A stretch of DNA of 10,679 bases from an uncultured Bacteroidales bacterium (GCA_937892015.1 CALAUY010000146.1:1-10679); one strand, 5' to 3'. Shown: positions 1 to 7,257, numbered from the stretch's first letter. Translations and numbers: made by a program. Notes: generated by a model not told the origin, from the sequence alone.

Positions 1-30
1 CTGGAGTTCAGACGTGTGCTCTTCCGATCT
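1..30 (+). other. Residual Illumina TruSeq read-2 adapter (non-genomic)
   Basis: These 30 bases match, from memory and without mismatch, the 3' end of the Illumina TruSeq read-2 adapter (CTGGAGTTCAGACGTGTGCT followed by CTTCCGATCT). They are library-preparation sequence left on the contig and are not part of the organism. Any reading frame starting here is artificial. The GTG at 16 would add the residues MLFRS to the following symporter, and the other frames give MCSSDL and, on the reverse strand, IGRAHV. These are the expected translations of this adapter. Genomic sequence begins at 31. Confidence 0.98.
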
Positions 31-1392
31 GGAGAATCGACCACCAAACCCGACACGGACAAAGAAGAAGCGAAATCGGACAAGCAGGAAGCGAAATCGG
101 ACAAAGAAGAAGCAAAATCGGACAAGGAGGGAGCACAGTCAAACAAAGAAGAAGCGAAATCGGGCAAGCAGCGACATGTGTCATCGTTTCAGGCGTTTGC
201 GGTGTCGATAGCCACTCGTGTAGGAACGGGCAATCTGGCGGGCGTGGCGACGGCGATTTCCATTGGCGGTCCGGGCGCGGTGTTCTGGATGTGGCTGATA
301 GCACTTATCGGTTCGGCATCTGCTTTCGTGGAATCGACATTGGCTCAGTTGTTCAAGGAACGGTGCAACGACTCGTACGTTGGTGGTCCGGCGTACTATA
401 TACAGAAAGGACTCCATTGCCGTTGGATGGCAGTACTTTTCGCAGTGCTAATCACTCTTCAGTTCTCGCTCTCAAACAACTCCGTTCAGGCGAACACCAT
501 CAGCGGTGCGATGCACGAAGCGTTTGGTTGGAATCCGTTGGTGGTGGGTGTTGTGTTGGCGGCGGTGGCGTTGCTGATTGTTTTCGGCGGTATCCACCGT
601 ATCGCTAAAGTGAGCAGCGTGCTGGTACCATTGATGGCCATCGGCTATTTGATACTGGCATTGGTGATAATCGGGATGAATATCGGAAGTGTGCCTCACG
701 TGCTGAAACTCATCATTACCAATGCTTTCGGTATTGAGCAGGGCGTGGGCGGCGCAATGGGTGCGATGATCATGATTGGTGTCAAGCGTGGCTTGTTCAG
801 TAACGAAGCGGGTGAAGGTAGTGCACCTAATGTGGCAGCAACGGCGACCACGTCGCACCCCGTCAAACAAGGACTCATCCAAGCGTTGGGTGTTTTCACC
901 GACACGTTGTTGGTGTGCTCGTGTACCGCTTTTATCATCTTGCTGAGCGGGTTGTACGACGTGCCCGGATTAGAAGGGATAGCGCTGACGCAAGAGGCTC
1001 TCAAGAGCGAGATTGGCGCGTTTGGACCCACGTTTGTTGCGGTAGCAGTTCTGCTGTTTGCGTTCAGCAGTATCATCGGCAATTATTATTACGGCGAGGC
1101 GAATATCCGTTTCATCACGAACAACAAGACCGTGCTGACTGTTTTCCGTATCCTTTCGGCGGGAGTGGTGGTTGTCGGTGGAGCAGTGGCATCGGCCGAA
1201 ACCGTTTGGAACATCGTTGACCTGTTCATGGCTCTTCTGACGGCATGTAACCTCGTGGCGATAGTGTTGCTCGGCAAGTATGCGTTCAGGCTGCTTGACG
1301 ACTATCGCGAGCAGAAGAAGCAGGGCAAAGATCCCGTGTTCCATAAGAGCACTCTGCCGGAGATAGCGGACCGGATAGAAGCGTGGGATTGA
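31..1392 (+). CDS. Sodium:alanine/glycine symporter, AGCS family, 5'-truncated
   Basis: Inner-membrane secondary transporter predicted to import small neutral amino acids (alanine or glycine) with Na+. The conserved part starts at SSFQAFAVSIATRVGTGNLA (about 181-240). The family block GGPGAVFWMW follows at 265-294, then GGPAYYIQKG near 382-411 and the motif FSNEAGEGSAPN near 796-831. Many hydrophobic segments follow to about 1290, then a charged cytoplasmic tail. The gene is cut at its 5' end: family members have one or two membrane segments before the SSFQAF block, and here the reading frame runs back into adapter. The true start is therefore off the contig. Ahead of the conserved block is a lysine/glutamate-rich seven-residue repeat, listed separately. 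It is in frame with the conserved core and without stops, so it is probably translated as a cytoplasmic loop. Exact substrate cannot be told. The gene seems independent of the bat operon, being separated by 221 bp. Confidence 0.93.
   Translation, partial: GESTTKPDTDKEEAKSDKQEAKSDKEEAKSDKEGAQSNKEEAKSGKQRHVSSFQAFAVSIATRVGTGNLAGVATAISIGGPGAVFWMWLIALIGSASAFVESTLAQLFKERCNDSYVGGPAYYIQKGLHCRWMAVLFAVLITLQFSLSNNSVQANTISGAMHEAFGWNPLVVGVVLAAVALLIVFGGIHRIAKVSSVLVPLMAIGYLILALVIIGMNIGSVPHVLKLIITNAFGIEQGVGGAMGAMIMIGVKRGLFSNEAGEGSAPNVAATATTSHPVKQGLIQALGVFTDTLLVCSCTAFIILLSGLYDVPGLEGIALTQEALKSEIGAFGPTFVAVAVLLFAFSSIIGNYYYGEANIRFITNNKTVLTVFRILSAGVVVVGGAVASAETVWNIVDLFMALLTACNLVAIVLLGKYAFRLLDDYREQKKQGKDPVFHKSTLPEIADRIEAWD
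58..171 (+). repeat. 21-bp in-frame tandem repeat coding for a seven-residue charged unit
   Basis: Five 21-bp units lie head to tail at 58-78, 79-99, 100-120, 121-141 and 142-162, with a partial sixth unit to 171. They encode DKEEAKS, DKQEAKS, DKEEAKS, DKEGAQS and NKEEAKS, then GKQ. The fourth unit is the most diverged. The unit is a multiple of three, so copy-number changes would keep the symporter frame. The array lies just before the SSFQAF block, in what should be a cytoplasmic loop after the N-terminal membrane segments. Confidence 0.93.
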
Positions 1393-1449
1393 AAGACGCT
1401 CTTCGTTCTTCATCGGAATTCTTGGTTCATAACTTCCTCTTCCTCCAAA

Positions 1450-1484
1450 GTGTGCAAAAGTGTGCAAAGTGTGCAAAGTGTGCA
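1450..1484. repeat. 9-bp tandem repeat (GTGTGCAAA) between the symporter and moxR
   Basis: Units are GTGTGCAAAA (1450-1459, one extra A), GTGTGCAAA (1460-1468), GTGTGCAAA (1469-1477) and a truncated GTGTGCA (1478-1484), which runs into eight T residues. There is no coding potential across it. It lies 58 bp after the symporter stop and about 130 bp before the moxR start. No stable inverted repeat accompanies it, so it is recorded as a short intergenic repeat and not as a terminator. Confidence 0.85.
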
Positions 1485-1526
1485 TTTTTTTTGTGTTGAT
1501 AGTAGGGATTAGGCAAGAAGAAAAAG

Positions 1527-1575
1527 TTTTTTTTACAAAATTCGCACGTTTTGCCACATTTGGCATATATTTTGC
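1527..1575 (+). promoter_or_regulatory. Possible Bacteroidota-type promoter for the moxR-bat operon
   Basis: The Bacteroidota -7 element is TAnnTTTG, with a TTTG-like -33 element about 20 bp upstream. Two near matches occur here: CACATTTG at 1555-1562 (one mismatch, preceded at suitable spacing only by a run of T) and TATATTTTG at 1566-1574 (one extra T). Either would give a 5' leader of roughly 30-45 bases before the moxR ATG at 1614. Neither is a perfect match and the -33 element is poor, so only the general position of the promoter in this AT-rich stretch is suggested. Confidence 0.3.
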
Positions 1576-1613
1576 GGGGTAGAATAAAAAAAGACATCAA
1601 ACAACATACAATA

Positions 1614-2609
1614 ATGAACAATTCTGTTGATATTCGCGAACTGCAAGAGCGCATCGAGCGCGAGAGTTCGTTTGTAGATGCCCTGACAATGGGTATGAAC
1701 CAAGTTATTGTCGGCCAGAAGCACTTGGTAGAGAGCCTGCTGATAGGTTTATTGAGCGATGGCCACATCCTTTTGGAAGGTGTACCGGGACTGGCCAAGA
1801 CGTTGGCTATCAAGACGTTGGCCGACCTGATTAAAGCCGACTTCAGTCGTATTCAGTTCACTCCGGACTTGCTGCCGGCGGACGTACTCGGCACGCAGAT
1901 TTACAGCCAAAAAACCGAGACATTCCACATCAAACGCGGCCCAATCTTCGCCAATTTCATCCTTGCAGACGAGATCAACCGTGCTCCGGCCAAAGTTCAG
2001 TCGGCACTGCTGGAGGCGATGCAGGAACGCCAAGTAACCATTGGCGAGGAGACGTTCAAACTGGCCGAGCCGTTCCTTGTGCTGGCCACCCAGAACCCCA
2101 TCGAGCAAGAGGGCACTTATCCGCTGCCGGAAGCGCAAACCGACCGATTCATGATGAAAGTGGTGATTGGTTATCCGCAGAAAGAAGAGGAGCAACAAAT
2201 CATCCGCCAGAACATCAGCGGCGAGAAGAAACAGGTGCTGTCCATCCTCTCGACCGAGGACATCATGAAAGCACGCAGGATTGTTCGGGAAGTCTATTTG
2301 GACGAGAAAATCGAGAAATATATCGTGGACATCGTTTTTGCGACGCGCTACCCCGAGAACTACGGCATGGACAACCTGAAGAGCATGATTAGTTTCGGTG
2401 GTTCGCCTCGTGCCAGCATCAACCTTGCTTTAGCCGCACGCGCATACGCGTTCATTCATCGTAGAGGTTACGTAGTGCCGGAAGATGTACGTGCCGTGTG
2501 CTACGACGTGCTGCGCCATCGTATCGGACTGACCTACGAAGCCGAAGCGAACAACATCACCTCGGAAGATATCATCACCGAAGTGCTTAATAAAGTGCAA
2601 GTTCCATAA
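1614..2609 (+). CDS. moxR: MoxR-family AAA+ ATPase
   Basis: Cytoplasmic ATPase of 331 residues, the usual length for MoxR. Walker A is GVPGLAKT (residues 56-63), Walker B is FILADE (115-120) followed by INRAPAKVQSALLEAMQERQ, sensor 1 is ATQN (158-161), and EAQTDRF (173-179) is the typical MoxR arginine-containing block. The sensor-2/lid region includes GGSPRASINLALAARAYAF. MoxR proteins are thought to act as chaperone-like ATPases on VWA-domain partners; three VWA-type proteins are encoded just downstream. The frame is open back to a TTG at 1551, but the ATG at 1614 (MNNSVDIRELQ) is chosen because it follows an A-rich leader and gives normal family length, while the 21 extra codons translate promoter-like DNA. 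It is the first gene of the apparent operon. Family assignment is firm; the substrate is inferred. Confidence 0.96.
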   Translation: MNNSVDIRELQERIERESSFVDALTMGMNQVIVGQKHLVESLLIGLLSDGHILLEGVPGLAKTLAIKTLADLIKADFSRIQFTPDLLPADVLGTQIYSQKTETFHIKRGPIFANFILADEINRAPAKVQSALLEAMQERQVTIGEETFKLAEPFLVLATQNPIEQEGTYPLPEAQTDRFMMKVVIGYPQKEEEQQIIRQNISGEKKQVLSILSTEDIMKARRIVREVYLDEKIEKYIVDIVFATRYPENYGMDNLKSMISFGGSPRASINLALAARAYAFIHRRGYVVPEDVRAVCYDVLRHRIGLTYEAEANNITSEDIITEVLNKVQVP

Positions 2610-2669
2610 ATTGACGATTGGACGATTTTACAATTGTCAATTGCTTGGTGTTTAATGTAAAATGTGACA
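2610..2669. other. 60-bp AT-rich spacer with short repeats between moxR and the DUF58 gene
   Basis: This is the longest gap in an otherwise tightly packed operon. It contains a short direct duplication (GACGATTG at 2613-2620 and GACGATTT at 2621-2628) and CAATTGTCAATTG at 2631-2643, with two overlapping CAATTG palindromes. No GC-rich stem plus T-run is present, so it does not look like a factor-independent terminator. No good TAnnTTTG promoter word is visible either. Confidence 0.6.
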
Positions 2670-3566
2670 ATGACATCCGAAGAACTACTCAATAAGGTTC
2701 GAAAGATTGAGATTAAGACCCGCAGTCTGTCGAAGAACATCTTTGCCGGCGAGTACCACAGTCAGTTCAAGGGGCGTGGTATGGCTTTCAGCGAGGTGCG
2801 TGAGTACCAGCCCGGCGATGATGTGCGGAGCATCGACTGGAACGTGACCGCACGACTTAATCGTCCGTATATCAAGGTGTTCGAAGAGGAGCGCGAGTTG
2901 ACGGTGATGCTGCTGGTGGACGTGTCCGGCTCCAGAAATTTCGGCACGCTCAGCCAGTTCAAGCGGGACATGATGGCCGAAGTGGCAGCTACGCTGGCTT
3001 TCTCCACCATCGAGAATAACGACAAAGTGGGAGTCATCTTTTTCTCTGACCAAATCGAGAAATACATCCCTGCGAAAAAGGGAAAGACACACGTGTTGCA
3101 CATCATTCGCGAACTACTCACGTTCGAACCTACATCAGCCAAAACGGATATCACAGCGGCACTTCAGTACTTCGCCAATGCGCAGAAACGGCGTTGCACC
3201 GCTTTCGTTATCTCCGATTTTTTAGACGAGCAGTTCGTTCATACGGCAAAGATTGGTCGCAAAACCGAGTTGGAGAAAGCGTGGATGATTGCATCGAACA
3301 AACACGACCTGCAAGCCATCCAAATCTACGACAAGCGCGAGACCGAGTTGCCCAACGTAGGGCTGCTCAAGCTGAAAGACGCGGAAACGGGCGAACGTAT
3401 ATGGGTTGACACGGCCGACAAACAGCTACGCGATGCTTACGCGAAAGCGTGGACTATCAGCCAACGGGCACTATCCGACCTGTTCACCAAAACGCATACT
3501 GACCACGTCAGCATCCGCACCGACGAAGACTACGTAAAAGCACTGAAAACACTATTTAGACAATGA
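2670..3566 (+). CDS. DUF58 domain protein with VWA-like core
   Basis: Protein of 298 residues with no signal peptide or membrane helix, so probably cytoplasmic or membrane-associated through partners. The DUF58 signature is clear: REYQPGDDVRSIDW (residues 44-57) followed by NVTARLNRPYIKVFEEERE. A metal-ion-dependent adhesion site of the form DxSxS is present as DVSGS (84-88), and a central SDF...DE stretch ends the VWA-like fold. In Bacteroidota this gene normally sits between moxR and batA and is the likely direct partner of the MoxR ATPase. A GTG at 2664 lies two codons upstream in frame. The ATG at 2670 (MTSEELLNKV) is preferred, but the difference is only two residues. The stop overlaps the next start by four bases (ATGA at 3563-3566), which suggests translational coupling. 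Confidence 0.94.
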   Translation: MTSEELLNKVRKIEIKTRSLSKNIFAGEYHSQFKGRGMAFSEVREYQPGDDVRSIDWNVTARLNRPYIKVFEEERELTVMLLVDVSGSRNFGTLSQFKRDMMAEVAATLAFSTIENNDKVGVIFFSDQIEKYIPAKKGKTHVLHIIRELLTFEPTSAKTDITAALQYFANAQKRRCTAFVISDFLDEQFVHTAKIGRKTELEKAWMIASNKHDLQAIQIYDKRETELPNVGLLKLKDAETGERIWVDTADKQLRDAYAKAWTISQRALSDLFTKTHTDHVSIRTDEDYVKALKTLFRQ

Positions 3567-4501
3567 CAACTATGCTTACCATCGTTTTGAGTGTGATTCT
3601 CTCGGCGCAACTGGACTCCACCCAGCTGTGGATAGGCGATCAGAGTGCACTGCACCTTGAAGCCACAGCATCGGAGCAGGACAGCGTGCGCTTTCCGCAT
3701 TTCACCAACACGCTGCAACAAGATATCGAAGTGGTGGAACAGAGTGCTATCGACACCACTGCTACAGCCGATGGACGAACGGTGTATCACCAAGACTTGG
3801 TCATCACCTCGTTCAAGGATTCGCTCTTCTATATCGACCCGATTCCGTTCGTTGTCAATGGTGACACGATGTACACCAACTCGTTGTCACTCAACGTGAT
3901 ACAACCCTTCGAGATGGACACAACCGATGCTATCACCGACATCAAGAATGTCATGCGACCCAAAGTGTGGTGGTGGGGCATCTTCCGTTGGGTGCTGCTC
4001 GCTATCCTCATTGTCGGTTTGGTTATCGGCATCGGTTTCCTCATCGAATGGCTACAGAAATTCCGCAAGCAAGAGGTCGTAGAGCCGGTCAATCCCGAGA
4101 CACTCCGTCCGTGCGACGAGGTGGCACTGGAGAAACTCGACCGAATCAAAGAGGAGAAAGCTTGGCAATCAGGCGAATACAAGCGCTATTTCTCGGAACT
4201 GACGTTCGTGGTGCGCGAGTATATCGGTCGCCGGTACGACATCCATTCCACCGAGAAAACATCGAACGAGACGCTCGTTGCCATGAAGCCTATACTCGCT
4301 GAAAACGACCAGAAAAGTCTGTATCAGAAACTCGAATCGATGCTCCAACTCGCCGACTTGGTGAAGTTCGCCAAATGGAGTCCCACGCCCGATGAGAGCG
4401 AGACTTCGCTCACGGCAGCGTATCTGTTTGTCAAAGAGACGGCACAGCCGGCTGAAAAACCGTCCGATGAAGCAACCGACGATGATTTTGAGCAAGTATA
4501 G
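3563..4501 (+). CDS. Bat-operon membrane protein with BatD-like cytoplasmic domain (DUF4381-like)
   Basis: Protein of 312 residues. A short hydrophobic N-terminus (MLTIVLSVILSAQ) is probably a signal sequence. Residues about 20-130 form a predicted extracytoplasmic beta-rich domain, one membrane helix lies at about 139-163 after a WWWGIFRW block, and residues 165-312 are a charged cytoplasmic helical domain. The latter has the pattern GEYKRYFSELTFVVREYIGR...YDI, then LADLVKFAKWSPTPDE. This is close in layout to the BatD C-terminus encoded in the same operon (GQDAAFYEEIERAAWTYLSD...LSI, then STAEFARYAPSAAGSKE). It is therefore probably a shortened BatD-like protein. Genes in this position are usually annotated hypothetical in Bacteroidota. 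A second in-frame ATG at 3572 would also keep the signal sequence. The role is unknown; membrane placement with BatA/BatB is inferred. Confidence 0.85.
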   Translation: MTTMLTIVLSVILSAQLDSTQLWIGDQSALHLEATASEQDSVRFPHFTNTLQQDIEVVEQSAIDTTATADGRTVYHQDLVITSFKDSLFYIDPIPFVVNGDTMYTNSLSLNVIQPFEMDTTDAITDIKNVMRPKVWWWGIFRWVLLAILIVGLVIGIGFLIEWLQKFRKQEVVEPVNPETLRPCDEVALEKLDRIKEEKAWQSGEYKRYFSELTFVVREYIGRRYDIHSTEKTSNETLVAMKPILAENDQKSLYQKLESMLQLADLVKFAKWSPTPDESETSLTAAYLFVKETAQPAEKPSDEATDDDFEQV

Positions 4502-4522
4502 AACCAATAAAACGCAATCACA

Positions 4523-5509
4523 ATGACATTTGCTAATCCCGGATATTTGTTTTTGCTTATCCTGCTTGCGCCGGTGATTCTCTGGTACTTTTGGGAGATG
4601 CACAAGAGCGATGCCAGCCTACAGATGGCATCGACAGGCGTGCTGCGCAAGCATCCTAAGAGTGCCCGTATATACATGCTGCACCTGCCTTTTTTGCTGC
4701 GTTGTGCGGCCATCATCCTGCTCACCATCTGTCTTGCCCGACCGCAACTCAACAACCGTTGGAGCAAAGAATCGACAGAAGGTATCGACATCATGATGGC
4801 AGTGGACATCTCCGGCACGATGCTGGCGGAAGACCTGAAACCCAATCGGTTAGAGGCTGCCAAACAAGTGGCGACCGACTTCATCAACGACCGACCTAAC
4901 GACAACATCGGACTGGTTGTTTTTGCCGGCGAGAGTTTCACGCAATGCCCGCTGACCACCGACCACGCAGTGCTCATCAACCTCTTCAAGTCGATTAAGT
5001 TCGGCATGATTGACGACGGAACGGCCATCGGACTGGGTTTGGCCAACGCGGTTAACCGAATGAAAGACAGTCCTACCAAATCGAAAGTCATCATCCTGCT
5101 GACGGACGGTTCGAACAACTGCGGCGACATCGACCCGATGACGGCGGCCGAGATAGCTAAGACGTTCGGAATCAGAGTGTATGCCATTGGTGTCGGTTCG
5201 AAAGGCGAGGCGCGCATTCCGTACCAAACGCCGATTGGGACGCAATACACAACCATCTCCGGGCAGTTCGATGAGAACACGCTCCGGCAGATTGCCGCTA
5301 CTACCGACGGCCAGTATTTCCGTGCTACCAACAACGCCAAACTGAAGGCCATCTACGAAGAGATTGACCAGATGGAGAAGACCAAGATTCGCGTGCGTGA
5401 GTTCAGCAAAAAAACCGAGAATTTTACGCCGTATCTGTGGGCAGCCGCGCTGTGTCTGCTGTTAGAAATACTATTGAGGTTCTTCGTTTTACGAACTATA
5501 TCTAACTAA
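4523..5509 (+). CDS. batA: Aerotolerance protein BatA, membrane-anchored VWA protein
   Basis: Protein of 328 residues. Membrane helices lie at about 7-24 and 55-73, with a third at about 302-323; the VWA domain between the second and third faces the cytoplasm if family topology holds. The opening MTFANPGYLFLLILL is typical of BatA. The metal-binding site of the VWA fold is DISGT (D95, S97, T99), with T167 in DDGTAIG and D195 in LLTDGSNN. Threonine replaces the second serine of the usual DxSxS; it keeps a hydroxyl and may still bind metal. The motif QCPLTTDHAV is also BatA-like. Its VWA domain is clearly paralogous to that of BatB, encoded 12 bp downstream. The start ATG follows an A/C-rich leader, 21 bp after the preceding stop. 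Likely role: membrane VWA component acted on by MoxR. Confidence 0.95.
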   Translation: MTFANPGYLFLLILLAPVILWYFWEMHKSDASLQMASTGVLRKHPKSARIYMLHLPFLLRCAAIILLTICLARPQLNNRWSKESTEGIDIMMAVDISGTMLAEDLKPNRLEAAKQVATDFINDRPNDNIGLVVFAGESFTQCPLTTDHAVLINLFKSIKFGMIDDGTAIGLGLANAVNRMKDSPTKSKVIILLTDGSNNCGDIDPMTAAEIAKTFGIRVYAIGVGSKGEARIPYQTPIGTQYTTISGQFDENTLRQIAATTDGQYFRATNNAKLKAIYEEIDQMEKTKIRVREFSKKTENFTPYLWAAALCLLLEILLRFFVLRTISN

Positions 5510-5521
5510 AAAAAGACCAAT

Positions 5522-6550
5522 ATGTTTCGTTTTGCACATATAGAATTTTTGTGGCTGCTGCTACTTATCCCCGTGCTTATTCTCGCGCACGCGCTATACA
5601 CGCGATACAAAAGGAAGCAGTTGCTGCAATTCGGTGATCCGTCGCTGATGGCAGAGCTGATGCCCAACGCATCTGTTGTGCGTCCGCACGTGAAGTTCAC
5701 GCTCGAGATACTGGCCCTGACGTTGCTCATTTTCGCGCTGGCCCGACCGCAATACGGCAGCAAAGAGCAGACCATCAAACGCGAAGGGATTGAGGTGATG
5801 ATTGCGCTCGACATCTCCAACTCGATGCTCGCGGAAGATGTGGCACCTAACCGACTGGACAGAGCCAAACAGATACTGAGTAAGCTGGTTGACCAGATGG
5901 TGGACGACAAACTGGGACTGGTTGTTTTTGCCGGTGATGCGTTCACGCAACTGCCTATCACGTGCGATTACGTCTCGGCAAAGATGTTCCTGCAAAACAT
6001 CTCGCCCGACCTCATTCCTGCACAAGGAACGGCCATCGGTGCAGCTATCAACACGTGTATCCGCTCTTTCGGTTCGGAAGAGAGTGAAGCCAGTCGTGCC
6101 ATCATCCTCATCACTGACGGCGAGAACCACGAAGATGATGCCAAAGCGGCGGCGCAAGCGGCCAAAGAGCGAGGGATGCACGTGTATGTTGTCGGCATCG
6201 GCAAACCCGAAGGCTCGCCCATTCCGGACGGACACGGTTCGTTCAAGAAAGACCGAAGCGGGCAAGTGGTCGTCAGCCGACTCAACGAAGAGATGTGTAA
6301 AGAGATAGCGGGAGCCGGAGACGGCATCTATGTGCGGGCTGACAACAGCAACACCGCTTCGCGTGCGCTACAGAAAGAGCTGAACAAACTGGCCACTACG
6401 GAGATAGAAACAAAAGTCTATACCGACTACAACGAGCAGTATCAATCATTCGTTTTGATTGCGCTGCTGCTGTTGGTCATCGACTTCTTTATCTTCAGCC
6501 GCAAAAACAAGACAATCAGTAAGTTGAACCTATTCGGAGATAAACAATGA
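5522..6550 (+). CDS. batB: Aerotolerance protein BatB, membrane-anchored VWA protein
   Basis: Protein of 342 residues with the same architecture as BatA: membrane helices at about 8-26 and 57-74, a VWA domain at about 90-285, and a C-terminal helix at about 309-325. The metal site is complete and canonical: DISNS (D97, S99, S101), T170 in AQGTAIG, and D199 in ITDGENHED. The stretch VGIGKPEGSPIPDGHGSFKK followed by DRSGQVVVSRLNEE is characteristic of BatB and distinguishes it from BatA. A strongly A-rich leader (AACTAAAAAAAGACCAAT) precedes the ATG, typical for Bacteroidota. The stop overlaps the batC start in an ATGA at 6547-6550. Expected to lie in the inner membrane, probably in a complex with BatA. 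Confidence 0.95.
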   Translation: MFRFAHIEFLWLLLLIPVLILAHALYTRYKRKQLLQFGDPSLMAELMPNASVVRPHVKFTLEILALTLLIFALARPQYGSKEQTIKREGIEVMIALDISNSMLAEDVAPNRLDRAKQILSKLVDQMVDDKLGLVVFAGDAFTQLPITCDYVSAKMFLQNISPDLIPAQGTAIGAAINTCIRSFGSEESEASRAIILITDGENHEDDAKAAAQAAKERGMHVYVVGIGKPEGSPIPDGHGSFKKDRSGQVVVSRLNEEMCKEIAGAGDGIYVRADNSNTASRALQKELNKLATTEIETKVYTDYNEQYQSFVLIALLLLVIDFFIFSRKNKTISKLNLFGDKQ

Positions 6551-7257
6551 AACGGTGGTTTTTCTACATATTAGTCCTTCTGACTCCAACGCTTGCCATG
6601 GCACAAAAGGAGTATTTCGACGTTCGTCAAGGCAATTCAGACTACAACAAAGAGCAATATACTGAGGCGGAAGTCAATTATCGGAAAGGACTGGACAAGA
6701 ACGGCAACTCGTTTGAAGGACATTTCAATCTGGGAGACGCTCTCTTCAAACAACAGAAATATCCTGAAGCAGCCGAAGAGTTCCAGAAAGCAGGCGCACT
6801 TCTACAGCCCAAGAACGGCAAATACACGGATGCTGACAAGAAGAAATTGGCGCAAGTGTATCATAATCTGGGCAATGCTTTTTATGCGCAGCAACAGTAC
6901 GATAAAGCCGTCGGTGCTTACAAACAGAGTCTGATGGCCAATCCCAAGGATGATGAAACGCGGTACAACCTGATAAAAGCGATGGAGATGCTGCAAGAAC
7001 AGCAACAAGAGCAACAACAGCAGAATCAGAATCAAGAGCAACAACAGCAAGATCAACAAGATCAACAGCAGCAAAATCAGCAGCAACAACAAGATCAGCA
7101 AGACAGTCAGGACCAACCACAGCCGGAACAACAGGAAATGGACCGCGAACAAGCTGAACAAATCCTGCAAGCCCTCGAACAAGACGAGCAGGAGACGCAA
7201 GATAAAGCCAAACGTCAGCAAATGCAGTCGAAATTCAAGACCGACAAAGATTGGTGA
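6547..7257 (+). CDS. batC: BatC, periplasmic TPR protein with glutamine-rich tail
   Basis: Protein of 236 residues. The signal peptide MKRWFFYILVLLTPTLAMA is followed by Q20, a probable cleavage at residue 19. Three tetratricopeptide-like units follow at about 25-57, 58-91 and 102-135, with conserved pieces such as FNLGDALFKQQKYPEAAEEF and YHNLGNAFYAQQQYDKAVGA. Residues 150-196 are low complexity with 32 glutamines in 47 positions, mixed with D, E and N. The last ~40 residues are charged and end KDKDW or similar (TDKDW), as in other Bacteroidota BatC proteins. No membrane helix follows the signal peptide, so it is probably soluble in the periplasm, serving as a protein-protein scaffold for BatD and BatE. 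The start overlaps the batB stop, which supports coupling. Confidence 0.9.
   Translation: MKRWFFYILVLLTPTLAMAQKEYFDVRQGNSDYNKEQYTEAEVNYRKGLDKNGNSFEGHFNLGDALFKQQKYPEAAEEFQKAGALLQPKNGKYTDADKKKLAQVYHNLGNAFYAQQQYDKAVGAYKQSLMANPKDDETRYNLIKAMEMLQEQQQEQQQQNQNQEQQQQDQQDQQQQNQQQQQDQQDSQDQPQPEQQEMDREQAEQILQALEQDEQETQDKAKRQQMQSKFKTDKDW
6994..7134 (+). repeat. CAA/CAG-rich low-complexity tract coding for the BatC glutamine-rich tail
   Basis: The tract mixes CAA and CAG codons with interspersed GAA/GAG, GAT and AAT. It is not a pure trinucleotide run. The mixing of synonymous codons suggests an older, protein-selected tract more than a freshly expanded microsatellite, although partial unit duplications such as CAACAACAG and CAAGATCAACA are visible. 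On the reverse strand it gives a leucine-rich spurious reading frame. Confidence 0.85.

Noticed and set aside
8..304. Reverse-strand 98-residue frame rich in leucine, proline and cysteine
   Set aside because: It is the complement of the 21-bp repeat and the symporter core, and its C-terminus (IGRAHV) is translated adapter. It has no support as a gene.
1393..1500. Factor-independent terminator after the symporter gene
   Set aside because: There is a T-run at 1485-1492, but no GC-rich inverted repeat immediately before it; the preceding sequence is the direct GTGTGCAAA repeat.
1551..1613. TTG start adding 21 residues to MoxR
   Set aside because: The added codons translate promoter-like AT-rich DNA, and the ATG at 1614 gives the normal length and N-terminus for the family.
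2611..2669. Terminator or internal promoter between moxR and the DUF58 gene
   Set aside because: Only short AT-rich direct and palindromic words (CAATTG) are present; no stem with T-run and no good TAnnTTTG box.
4324..5352. Reverse-strand 342-residue open frame across batA
   Set aside because: Long shadow frame caused by codon composition; its translation is serine-rich without recognisable domains, while the + strand encodes an unambiguous VWA protein.
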